Positions 20,248 to 28,905 of a stretch of DNA of 48,068 nt are shown piece after piece. The stretch comes from Mailhella sp. GTDB lineage: Bacteria > Desulfobacterota > Desulfovibrionia > Desulfovibrionales > Desulfovibrionaceae. The notes under the pieces were generated by a model. The model was not told the origin of the DNA, ran no database searches, and saw nothing but the letters and a program-made list of their open reading frames with translations. Within the stretch, counting starts at the first letter, position 1; each line of letters begins with the position of its first letter. The stretch lies in NCBI GenBank assembly GCA_029258655.1, contig JARHYD010000083.1, positions 1 through 48,068 on the forward strand, read 5' to 3'. Made by a program: the position numbers and the translations under genes.

Positions 20248-20288
20248 CTATTCAATTTATATGTTAATTTAAAAAAATTTCAATTCTA

Positions 20289-20313
20289 AAAAGCATGGTT
20301 TCCCATGCTTTTA
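20289..20313. terminator. Bidirectional intrinsic terminator
   Basis: AAAAGCATGG-TTTC-CCATGCTTTT with A/T tracts on both sides. Lies between the LysR gene and the minus-strand microORF. Confidence 0.8.
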
Positions 20314-20315
20314 TT

Positions 20316-20408
20316 TTAATGATGTTTTTGATTTGGTGTAGTGTATTTAATAATACAAAGAGCAACTGCAACTGCAAATATCCCACCGAAAAATGCTATA
20401 AAATCCAT
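20316..20408 (-). CDS. Small membrane protein, 30 aa (not in the ORF track)
   Basis: Reverse strand ATG GAT TTT ATA ... CAT CAT TAA encodes MDFIAFFGGIFAVAVALCIIKYTTPNQKHH. RBS GAGGTG lies just upstream, there is one TM helix with a basic tail, and a terminator follows. Confidence 0.6.
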   Translation of the reverse strand: MDFIAFFGGIFAVAVALCIIKYTTPNQKHH

Positions 20409-20565
20409 ATTTCACCTCACTTTTTTAAATATATACTACTTTGTGATATTTTTCAACAATATTAGCAAGTTTTTTTTATTTTTTTTATATTTTTTAATGA
20501 CAAAATACTATATAATGCGTATTATTATACAACAAATTTTATGGCGATTGCCTAGAGGAGTCCCC

Positions 20566-21417
20566 ATGGCTATAAAAATTTTAAAAAAAGAAAGCCTTAT
20601 TCCCGGTAGAACAAGTAAATTGGTTCTCGATGCACCTCATATTGCAGCCACCGCAAAACCAGGTCACTTTATTATATTACGTGTCAACGAAAATGGCGAA
20701 CGTTTTCCTCTTACTATTGCAGATACAGATAAAGAAAATGGTACAATTACCATTGTTTATCTTGTAATGGGAAAATCAACAACTATTCTTGAAGAACTTA
20801 AAGAAGGTGAAGAAATTTTAGATGTATGTGGTCCACTTGGCAGACCTACTCATATTGTAAAAGGTGGAAAAGACTATAAAGTAATCTGTGTAGGTGGTGG
20901 TACAGGTGTTGCAGCTATGCACCATATTGCTAAAGGTCATCATGAAGCAGGTAACTATGTTATTGCTGTTATTGGAGCAAGAAGCAAAGATCTTTTACTT
21001 TATTATGATGAATTATCAAAATTTTGTGATGAAGTTCTTGTAGCAACAAATGATGGTAGTATGGGCGTTCAAGGTATGGTTACTGATCCTCTCATCGAAC
21101 AATTAAAAAATGATAAAACAATTAAAGAAGTAGTTGCTATTGGTCCAGTTCCTATGATGGAAGCCATTGCAAAGTTAACTAAAGAATACAATGTACCCAC
21201 TACGGTAAGTTTAAACTCACTTATGGTTGATGGTATGGGAATGTGCGGAGCCTGCCGTGTTACTGTTGATGGTGAAACAAAATTTACCTGTGTTGATGGA
21301 CCAGAATTTGATGGACACAAAGTTGATTTTAATGAATTAAAAATTCGTTTATCTTCTTTCCGCGAAAAAGAAACAGAATCCCTTGAACATCACAAATGCA
21401 AATGTGGTGCACACTAA
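20566..21417 (+). CDS. nfnA: Ferredoxin:NADP+ reductase-like subunit (NfnA/SudB type)
   Basis: MAIKILKKESLIPGRTSKLVLDAPHIAATAKPGHFIILR; C-terminal GMGMCGACRVTVDGETKFTCVDGPEFDGH. Start at 20566 after GAGGAG. Confidence 0.85.
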   Translation: MAIKILKKESLIPGRTSKLVLDAPHIAATAKPGHFIILRVNENGERFPLTIADTDKENGTITIVYLVMGKSTTILEELKEGEEILDVCGPLGRPTHIVKGGKDYKVICVGGGTGVAAMHHIAKGHHEAGNYVIAVIGARSKDLLLYYDELSKFCDEVLVATNDGSMGVQGMVTDPLIEQLKNDKTIKEVVAIGPVPMMEAIAKLTKEYNVPTTVSLNSLMVDGMGMCGACRVTVDGETKFTCVDGPEFDGHKVDFNELKIRLSSFREKETESLEHHKCKCGAH

Positions 21418-21436
21418 TTTATGAGGTTTAAAAAAT

Positions 21437-22828
21437 ATGCAAAAAGCAACTAAACTTCCACGTACTGAGATGCCTTGCCAAGACGCAAAAGAACGTATTA
21501 AAAACTTTAACGAAGTTGCTCTTGGATATACCCCAGAAATGGCTCAAGCAGAAGCAAGCCGATGTTTACAATGTAAAAATCCTACTTGCCGTAAAGGCTG
21601 TCCTGTTGAAGTGCGTATTCCTGAATTTATTGCAGAAATTACAAAAGGTGACCTCTGCAAAGCATACGAAATTTTAAAAAGTACAAATAGTCTTCCTGCT
21701 GTTTGTGGTCGTGTTTGCCCACAAGAAAAACAATGTGAAGCAAAATGTATTTTAACCCATAAAGGAGAAGCAGTTGCTATTGGTCGTCTTGAACGCTTTG
21801 TAGCAGATACAGCTCTTTGTGCAAATACAAAGCCAGAAATAAAGCCAACAACACAAAAAGCAAAAATTGCTTGCATTGGCTCAGGTCCAGCCTCACTTAC
21901 TTGTGCTGGATACCTTGCAAATCTTGGTGCAAAAGTAACCATTTTTGAAGGATTACATGAACCGGGTGGCGTGTTAGTTTACGGTATTCCTGAATTTAGA
22001 TTGCCTAAAAGTATAGTACATCAAGAACTTGATGGGCTTATTGCTCAAGGTGTTGACATTAAAACAAGTTATGTTGGCGGAACCACCGTAAAAATAGATA
22101 GCCTTTTTAAAGAAGGTTATGATGCTATTTTTGTAGGTGTTGGTGCTGGCTTGCCTCTTTTCTTAAATGTTCCAGGTGAAAACCTTGTTGGGGTATTCTC
22201 TGCTAACGAATATTTAACCCGTACAAACTTAGGACGTGCTTATAATTTCCCAAATCACGATACCCCTATTTATGCAGGTAAAAATGTAACTGTCTTTGGT
22301 GCTGGTAACGTTGCAATGGATGCTGCCCGTACTGCAATGCGTATGGGTGCTGAATCTGTCCATATTGTTTACCGTCGTAGTCGTGCGGAAATGCCTGCTC
22401 GACTTGAAGAAATTGAACACGCTTTTGAAGAAGGTATTCAACTTCTTGAACTTTCTGCTCCATTGCAATTTAATGGAACAGAAAATGGCAGACTTACCTC
22501 TGTTACCTTACAAAAAATGGAACTTGGCGAACCTGACGCTTCTGGCAGAAGAAGCCCAATCCCTCTTGCAAATTCTGAATTTGAACTAAAAACAGATCTT
22601 GCTATTGTAGCTCTTGGTACTCGTCCAAACCCTCTTTTTATTCATAATACACCAGAATTAGCTCTTAACAAAAAAGGTTATATTCAAGTAAATGAAGAAA
22701 CAAATGAAACCTCTGTTCCAAATGTTTTTGCTGGTGGTGATATTGTAACAGGTGCTGCTACTGTTATTTTAGCAATGGGTGCAGGTAGAAAAGCTGCTAT
22801 TGAAATTGCTAAACGTTTTATTAAATAA
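21437..22828 (+). CDS. nfnB: NADPH-dependent glutamate synthase-like flavoprotein (NfnB/SudA type)
   Basis: Cys clusters CLQCKNPTCRKGCPV and CGRVCPQEKQCEAKC; FAD motif IGSGPASLTCAGYLANLG. Paired with the NfnA-like gene. Confidence 0.85.
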   Translation: MQKATKLPRTEMPCQDAKERIKNFNEVALGYTPEMAQAEASRCLQCKNPTCRKGCPVEVRIPEFIAEITKGDLCKAYEILKSTNSLPAVCGRVCPQEKQCEAKCILTHKGEAVAIGRLERFVADTALCANTKPEIKPTTQKAKIACIGSGPASLTCAGYLANLGAKVTIFEGLHEPGGVLVYGIPEFRLPKSIVHQELDGLIAQGVDIKTSYVGGTTVKIDSLFKEGYDAIFVGVGAGLPLFLNVPGENLVGVFSANEYLTRTNLGRAYNFPNHDTPIYAGKNVTVFGAGNVAMDAARTAMRMGAESVHIVYRRSRAEMPARLEEIEHAFEEGIQLLELSAPLQFNGTENGRLTSVTLQKMELGEPDASGRRSPIPLANSEFELKTDLAIVALGTRPNPLFIHNTPELALNKKGYIQVNEETNETSVPNVFAGGDIVTGAATVILAMGAGRKAAIEIAKRFIK

Positions 22829-22860
22829 TTTTCTTGAAAAAATAATTTCCTTCTCAAAGA

Positions 22861-22895
22861 ATCAAGGCTCTTGGAATAAAACCAAGAGCTTTGAT
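22861..22895. repeat. Hairpin sharing GGCTCTTGGAATAAA with 18026-18080
   Basis: ATCAAGGCTCTTGG-AATAAAA-CCAAGAGCTTTGAT; stem of about 14 bp with one G:U. Confidence 0.7.
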
Positions 22896-23012
22896 ATATT
22901 TATACTAAAAAGTACTAGTCTTTTTATTCAAAAAATTTCTCAAATATTTTTCTATAAAATAAGTCCATTATAATATTATTAAAACAAAAAATTTAATTAA
23001 GAAATAAAAAAG

Positions 23013-23270
23013 TTACAATATAATAACATTAGAACATAGTTATATTCAATATACAAAAACAAATAACGTTTTTATTAAAAAAAATACTTCCTACTCATGT
23101 TCTAAAATAAGTAAATCTATTAAAACATATTTCAATAAATTTGCCTAATTGAGGGGGCTTGTGGGGAAATCATTTCACTTTAGCCGTTATGACAAAGGAA
23201 GTTTTACGGATAAAGACAGCGTAATCCCTAAAGAAAAATAAAATACGATTAATTTAGAAACACCCCCTAA
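23013..23270 (+). repeat. Class A modular palindromic repeat, long form carrying the core module
   Basis: GTAAATCTATTAAAACATATTTCAATAAATTTGCCTAATTGAGGGGGCTTGTGGGGAAATCATTTC, core TTTAGCCGTTATGACAAAGGAAGTTTTACGGATAAAGACAGCG (23179-23221), tail AAAGAAAAATAAAATACGATTAATTTAGAAACACCCCC. Confidence 0.85.
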
Positions 23271-23374
23271 AAATTCTCTTTATTTTCAAGAAAAAAGATA
23301 TACAGTATTCTGTACTTGCTATGTTTTTATTTTCCCCATATAATACAGTAATACTTTTAACTACATGGATTTTT

Positions 23375-25021
23375 ATGAATACAATTACATTAATAGAAAA
23401 AACACTTGGACAAGTCTTAGAAGATACAGTAAAAAAATTTCCTCATCATACCGCGTTTATATATCCAGACAGTGAATTACGCCTTACATGGCAAGAATTT
23501 AATAATGAAGTTGACGCAATAGCCAAAGGGTTACTTGCTCTTGGTATTCAAAAAGGTGAAAAAGTTGCTGTTTGGGCTCCTAATGTTCCCCATTGGACAA
23601 CATTTATGTTTGCCACAGCGAAAATAGGAGCTATTTTACTTACTGTTAATACAAATTATCGTAGCAGTGAACTTTGTTATCTTCTCCAACAATCAGAATG
23701 TGAAAATCTTTGTGTTGTAGAAAATTTTCGTGAACATGATTTTCTTGCAACATTAAATAGTGTAGCCCCTGAAATTCGTACACAAAATAGAGAAAATTTA
23801 CATTGCGAAAAACTTCCTCATCTTAAAAGAGTTATTTTCTTTAGTGAAGAAGAGCAAAAAGGAATGTTTTCCATTAATGAAATAAAAAAACTTGGGGAAA
23901 CTATTTCAAAAGAACAATACCTTGAACGTCAAAAACAATTAACCCCTTATGATACTGTAAATATGCAATACACATCTGGAACAACAGGTTTTCCAAAAGG
24001 TGTAATGTTAAGCCATATTAGTATCAGCAATAATGGATATTATATAGGAAAAAATCAAAAATTTTCTGAAAAAGATATTGTTTGTTTACCAGTACCACTT
24101 TTCCATTGTTTTGGCTGTGTTCTTGGATTAATGGCATTTGTCCATCATGGAACTTGTGGTGTTATTCTTGAAAGTTTTAATCCTGTACAAGTAATGACTG
24201 CTATTGAAAGTGAAAAATGTACAGCTCTTTATGGTGTTCCTAGTATGTATTTATCCATTGTTGAACACAAGCTTTTTAATAAATTTGATTATTCAAGTTT
24301 ACGTACAGGCATTATGAGTGGTGCAATATGTCCTGAACCACTTATGCGTCGTGTTCTGCATGATATGAATATGCATGAAATAACTATTCCTTATGGATTA
24401 ACAGAAAATTCTCCTGTTATGACAATGACAAACACAGAAGATAGTATTGAAGATAGATGTGCAACAGTAGGTAAAGCTATGCCGGGTATTATGGTTGAAG
24501 TTCGTGATCCAGAAAATAATACTACGCTTCCACCTTATACACATGGAGAAGTATGTTGCAAAGGATATAGTGTAATGCAAGGTTATTATAACGATGAAAA
24601 TGCAACAAAAAAATGTATTGATAACGATGGCTGGTTACATACTGGAGATATTGGCGTTTTAGATGAAAGAGGATATTTAAAAATTACGGGAAGAATAAAA
24701 GATATGATAGTTCGTGGTGGAGAAAATATTTATCCACGTGAAATAGAGGAATTTCTTCTTCGTATGCCTCATGTAAAAGATGTACAAATTGTTGCTATCC
24801 CCTCAAGAAAATACGGAGAAGATTTAGCTGCATTTATTATTTCTCGCGATAACAAAGAAATAAAAGCTGAAGATGTACGAGATTTTTGTCGAGGTCAAAT
24901 TGCTTGGCATAAAATTCCTCGCCATGTTATTACTGTGGAAAGTTATCCACTTACAGCTAGTGGTAAAATTCAAAAATATAAATTACGAGAACAGGCAGCA
25001 AAAATTTTTAAAGAAAATTAA
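23375..25021 (+). CDS. Acyl-CoA synthetase (AMP-binding)
   Basis: YTSGTTGFPKGVMLSH; GWLHTGDIGVLDERGYLKITGRIKDMIVRGGENIYPREIEEFL. Start at MNTITLIEKTL. Confidence 0.92.
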   Translation: MNTITLIEKTLGQVLEDTVKKFPHHTAFIYPDSELRLTWQEFNNEVDAIAKGLLALGIQKGEKVAVWAPNVPHWTTFMFATAKIGAILLTVNTNYRSSELCYLLQQSECENLCVVENFREHDFLATLNSVAPEIRTQNRENLHCEKLPHLKRVIFFSEEEQKGMFSINEIKKLGETISKEQYLERQKQLTPYDTVNMQYTSGTTGFPKGVMLSHISISNNGYYIGKNQKFSEKDIVCLPVPLFHCFGCVLGLMAFVHHGTCGVILESFNPVQVMTAIESEKCTALYGVPSMYLSIVEHKLFNKFDYSSLRTGIMSGAICPEPLMRRVLHDMNMHEITIPYGLTENSPVMTMTNTEDSIEDRCATVGKAMPGIMVEVRDPENNTTLPPYTHGEVCCKGYSVMQGYYNDENATKKCIDNDGWLHTGDIGVLDERGYLKITGRIKDMIVRGGENIYPREIEEFLLRMPHVKDVQIVAIPSRKYGEDLAAFIISRDNKEIKAEDVRDFCRGQIAWHKIPRHVITVESYPLTASGKIQKYKLREQAAKIFKEN

Positions 25022-25122
25022 TCTTTTTTATTGTTATTTTTTTCATACACAATAAAATAATTCTTTTTAACTATTTTATCTAATAAATCAAAACAGTTAA
25101 AAAAAGAAGATTTCCCTATAAT

Positions 25123-26115
25123 TTGATAACCTTAATTAGGTATGGTATGCAAAACTCTTGTGTATATATTGCACCTCGCTTTTATGAACATGAATTAAAA
25201 AAGGAATTATCTTATTTAAATATTCCTATTCTACATCAATTTGGACGTTTTTTTCATGTAAAAAAAACGGACAAGCAACCAGTTTGGGCTCAAAATACAT
25301 GGTATGAACCTCAACTCATTACAATAAATTCTATTAATGATGGAGCAAATAAACTTAAACAAATTCAAAGAAATTGGCATAGTTATCCTATTGATTTTTT
25401 TAGACGAGTAAAACTTATTGAAGAAAAATTACCTCGCATAAATTTTAAACCACATACCTTTGGTGAATTAAGCCCCACAGCTAAACTAGGTGCATGGACA
25501 CTTCTTGAACCTAATACCATTTTATACAGCACAAAATTAAGCTCACCTTTTCCTCATGGAGAAGTAATATTTAACGAAAATAAAACAGAACCACCCAGCA
25601 GAGCTTATCTTAAGCTATGGGAAATATTTACTCTTTGTGATACTTTTCCACAAGAAGGCGAAACAGCCATAGATTTAGGAGCTTGTCCTGGTGGTTGGAC
25701 ATGGGTTATGGCAAAGCAAAAGGTTAACATTTTAGCTGTTGATAAAGCAGAAATAGATACTAATATTCAAAAAATGCCCCATGTTACCTATTTAAATCAA
25801 AGTGGATTTTCATTATTACCACAAAATTATCCAAACACTACATGGCTACTTTCTGATATGGCTTGTTATCCCACAAGACTTTATGAGTTAGCCCAAAAAT
25901 GGATAGAAAAATCAACAGTAAAAAATTTTATTTTTACCTTGAAACTACAAGGAGAAGAAAACTTAGAACAGATTGATTTATTTAGAAAAATAGAAAATTC
26001 AAGTATCATTCATCTTTCATGTAATAAACATGAACTAACATGGATTTATGGCGATATACAAAGAAATATGAAAAAAAAACTTGACTTTAAAATAAGTAAT
26101 AACTACTTTCTATAA
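25123..26115 (+). CDS. SAM-dependent RNA ribose 2'-O-methyltransferase, RlmM/FtsJ-like
   Basis: AIDLGACPGGWTWVMAKQ (motif I), LAVDKAEI, LLSDMACYP. The start is uncertain (TTG at 25123 or a downstream ATG). Confidence 0.75.
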   Translation: MITLIRYGMQNSCVYIAPRFYEHELKKELSYLNIPILHQFGRFFHVKKTDKQPVWAQNTWYEPQLITINSINDGANKLKQIQRNWHSYPIDFFRRVKLIEEKLPRINFKPHTFGELSPTAKLGAWTLLEPNTILYSTKLSSPFPHGEVIFNENKTEPPSRAYLKLWEIFTLCDTFPQEGETAIDLGACPGGWTWVMAKQKVNILAVDKAEIDTNIQKMPHVTYLNQSGFSLLPQNYPNTTWLLSDMACYPTRLYELAQKWIEKSTVKNFIFTLKLQGEENLEQIDLFRKIENSSIIHLSCNKHELTWIYGDIQRNMKKKLDFKISNNYFL

Positions 26116-26155
26116 ATCGTTCGCAAGTAACAAGTTATAAAAATGGAGACTAAAG

Positions 26156-26431
26156 ATGACTAAAGCTGAACTTATTGAAAAAATTCATGCTAAATCAGGT
26201 TTACCAACCAAAGCTAAAACTGAAGCTGCTCTTGATGCAACCATTGCAGCTATTACCGAAAGCCTTGCTGCTGGTGAAACAATTACATTAACTGGTTTTG
26301 GTAGCTTTAAAGTAACCAAACGTGCTGCTCGTAAAGGTCGCAACCCACGTACTGGTGAAGAAATCAACATTGCTCCATGTTCTGTTGTAAAATTCACTCC
26401 AGGTAAAAACCTTAAAGATTCTGTGAACTAA
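26156..26431 (+). CDS. hup: HU-family DNA-binding protein
   Basis: MTKAELIEKIHAKSGLPTKAKTEAALDATIAAITESLAAGETITLTGFGSFKVTKRAARKGRNPRTGE. Confidence 0.95.
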   Translation: MTKAELIEKIHAKSGLPTKAKTEAALDATIAAITESLAAGETITLTGFGSFKVTKRAARKGRNPRTGEEINIAPCSVVKFTPGKNLKDSVN

Positions 26432-26454
26432 GCATAACGTATTATTGAATTTTT

Positions 26455-26481
26455 ATGCCACCTTTTGGTGGCATTTTTTTT
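26455..26481 (+). terminator. Intrinsic terminator after hup
   Basis: ATGCCACC-TTTT-GGTGGCAT then TTTTTT. Confidence 0.9.
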
Positions 26482-26559
26482 ATATTTTATTATATTTTTT
26501 TCGGTTTCTTTTTCTTCCATTTTATGATATATAAACGTATATTTTCTTGAGAGGATTAT

Positions 26560-27345
26560 ATGAATACAAATCTTATTATTTTAGGTGGAGCTGGTCGTAT
26601 GGGTTCTACCCTTATACGTCTTGCCACTGCTGCCGAAGATTTATCTATTGTTGCTGTTGTTGAGCCTAAAGCAGAACTTTTACCAAAACTTCCTGATACT
26701 TGTTTTATAGCTAAAAGCCTAGCTGAATGTATAGAAAAATTTCCAAATTCTGTAATTATTGATTTTACTTCCACAACTAGTACTATGGAAAATGCAAAAC
26801 TTGCTGCCCAATACAAAAATCCTCTTGTTATTGGAACAACAGGATTAGATGCAACACAAAAAAAACAAATTGAAGAATATGCTAAACGAACACCTATTAT
26901 GATGTCACCCAATATGAGTGTAGGTGTTAACGTTTTATTAGATATTTTACCTAAACTTACTGCAATGCTTGGTTCTGATTATGATACTGATCTTATGGAA
27001 ATTCATCATAATCTCAAAAAAGATGCTCCAAGTGGTACAGCTCTTCGTCTTGCTGAAGCTGTTGCAGAAGGAAAAAACAAAAAATTAGAAGATGTTGCTT
27101 GTTATCATCGTGAAGGTATTATTGGTGAAAGACCAAAAGATGAAATAGGTATACAAACACTTCGCGGTGGTGATGTAGTTGGTGTCCATACTATTTATTA
27201 TATGGGAACAGGTGAACGCATTGAAATAACCCACCATGCTCAATCAAGAGAAAACTTTGCTAATGGTGCATTACGAGCTGCTCGTTGGATAGTAAAACAA
27301 AATGCAGAACGACTTTATTCTATGCATGATGTCCTAAAAGGATAA
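26560..27345 (+). CDS. dapB: 4-hydroxy-tetrahydrodipicolinate reductase
   Basis: LGGAGRMGSTLIRLA; MEIHHNLKKDAPSGTALRLAEA; RGGDVVGVHTIYYMGTGERIEITHHAQSRENFANGALRAARW. Confidence 0.96.
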   Translation: MNTNLIILGGAGRMGSTLIRLATAAEDLSIVAVVEPKAELLPKLPDTCFIAKSLAECIEKFPNSVIIDFTSTTSTMENAKLAAQYKNPLVIGTTGLDATQKKQIEEYAKRTPIMMSPNMSVGVNVLLDILPKLTAMLGSDYDTDLMEIHHNLKKDAPSGTALRLAEAVAEGKNKKLEDVACYHREGIIGERPKDEIGIQTLRGGDVVGVHTIYYMGTGERIEITHHAQSRENFANGALRAARWIVKQNAERLYSMHDVLKG

Positions 27346-27356
27346 AAGAGGTTTGT

Positions 27357-28874
27357 ATGCGTTTCCATTTATTTCAAGCAAATGGCAGACTTGGTGATAT
27401 AGATGCAAATAGTCAAAAAATCAAAAACTTTTGCCAAAGTTTTAATGAAAATGACTGTACCCTTCTTCCCTCTCTCCCTCTTATTCATCACCCATATCAA
27501 GAAATTGCACACGTAGGCGGTTTTTTTGAACGTATACAAAAACATACATTACAAAAAAATAATAGCCCTCTTATTTTCCAAACCCTTAGCAATCAATCAA
27601 CATTTGCTTGGAATTTTTCTGGAAATATTACAGAAAATCAACAAATATTAACAATACAAAATATCCATATTTTTGCTCCTCATCAAGATAATGAAAATTT
27701 TGAATATTTTCTTCAACAATTAAATGTACCTTCACACATAGATTTTATTTATCTTGCAACAGCACATACCTTTTACGAAGGATTAGACCATAGCAAAACT
27801 CTTATTGCTTTTGCCCAAAAACATCAAAAGCCTGTGGTTTATCTTAATGCTTGTGGTGCAACTGATGGAACACTCTATGCAGGCAATAGTATGCTCATTT
27901 TACAAGATGGTACTATTGCATTAAAACTTGCTCCTTTTACAGAAGATAGTACATATTTTGATTTTGAAAATAATTCAATACATTATCCAAATAAAGAGCA
28001 AAAAAACTATTCTCAAGAGGCATTACTCTTTTTAGGTGCAAAACAAGCTATACAAGATTATGCACAAAAAACGGGTATTTCTAAAGCTGTAATAGGTCTT
28101 AGTGGTGGTATGGATTCAGCACTTGTTGCTGCCATTACAAGCGAAGCCATAGGAAGTGAAAATATTACAGGTATTATTATGCCTTCTCAATATAATTCAC
28201 AAGAAAGCATGGACGATGCTATTTTATTAGCAAAAAATCTCGGCATTGCATATTATATTTTACCTATTACTGATATTGCCAGAAGTTTTGAAAGTGTCTT
28301 AGCACCCAGCTTTTCATCTTTAACTCCACTCAAAAATCCCGACTTAGATACAACTCCAGAAAATATCCAAGCTCGCACAAGAGGAAATTTACTAACAGCT
28401 TTTGCCAATCGTATTGGTGCTATGGTAATTAGTACAGGAAATAAATCAGAAGCAGCTATGGGATATTGTACCCTTTACGGAGATACAGTAGGAGCTATTG
28501 AACCTATTGCTGATATATATAAATCACGTGCATACGCTATTGCTCAATGGTTTAACAATAGCAAACAAAAAGAACTTATTCCTCATAATGTTTTTATAAA
28601 AGCACCAACAGCAGAATTAAAACCTAATCAAAAAGATGAAGATTCCCTTCCACCTTATCCATATCTTGACGCTGTTCTTTATCAACTTATGGAACAAGGC
28701 AAAAAACCAGAAGATATTACAGAACCACATCTTTCAAAAGAACAAATTCAACTTATATATCATCGTCTAAAAATAAGTGAATTTAAACGAAAACAAAGCC
28801 CCTTTGCGGTTATTTTAACTTCTTGTCCTTTTGGCAAAAAATGGAATCCTCCTTCTTGTGCAAAAATCTTTTAA
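27357..28874 (+). CDS. nadE: NAD+ synthetase (glutamine-hydrolysing type with N-terminal nitrilase-like domain)
   Basis: VIGLSGGMDSALVAAITSEAIG; STGNKSEAAMGYCTLYGDTVGAIEPIADIYKS. Confidence 0.93.
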   Translation: MRFHLFQANGRLGDIDANSQKIKNFCQSFNENDCTLLPSLPLIHHPYQEIAHVGGFFERIQKHTLQKNNSPLIFQTLSNQSTFAWNFSGNITENQQILTIQNIHIFAPHQDNENFEYFLQQLNVPSHIDFIYLATAHTFYEGLDHSKTLIAFAQKHQKPVVYLNACGATDGTLYAGNSMLILQDGTIALKLAPFTEDSTYFDFENNSIHYPNKEQKNYSQEALLFLGAKQAIQDYAQKTGISKAVIGLSGGMDSALVAAITSEAIGSENITGIIMPSQYNSQESMDDAILLAKNLGIAYYILPITDIARSFESVLAPSFSSLTPLKNPDLDTTPENIQARTRGNLLTAFANRIGAMVISTGNKSEAAMGYCTLYGDTVGAIEPIADIYKSRAYAIAQWFNNSKQKELIPHNVFIKAPTAELKPNQKDEDSLPPYPYLDAVLYQLMEQGKKPEDITEPHLSKEQIQLIYHRLKISEFKRKQSPFAVILTSCPFGKKWNPPSCAKIF

Positions 28875-28905
28875 TATTATTCCTCATAAATAATAAGGAT
28901 ACATC

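Noticed and set aside
20341-20565. N-terminal 75-aa extension of the nfnA ORF
   Set aside because: Upstream part is low-complexity AT-rich sequence overlapping the microORF; a good RBS and typical N-terminus start at 20566.
21544-21942. 132-aa antisense ORF within nfnB
   Set aside because: Lies wholly opposite a conserved gene with no supporting signals.
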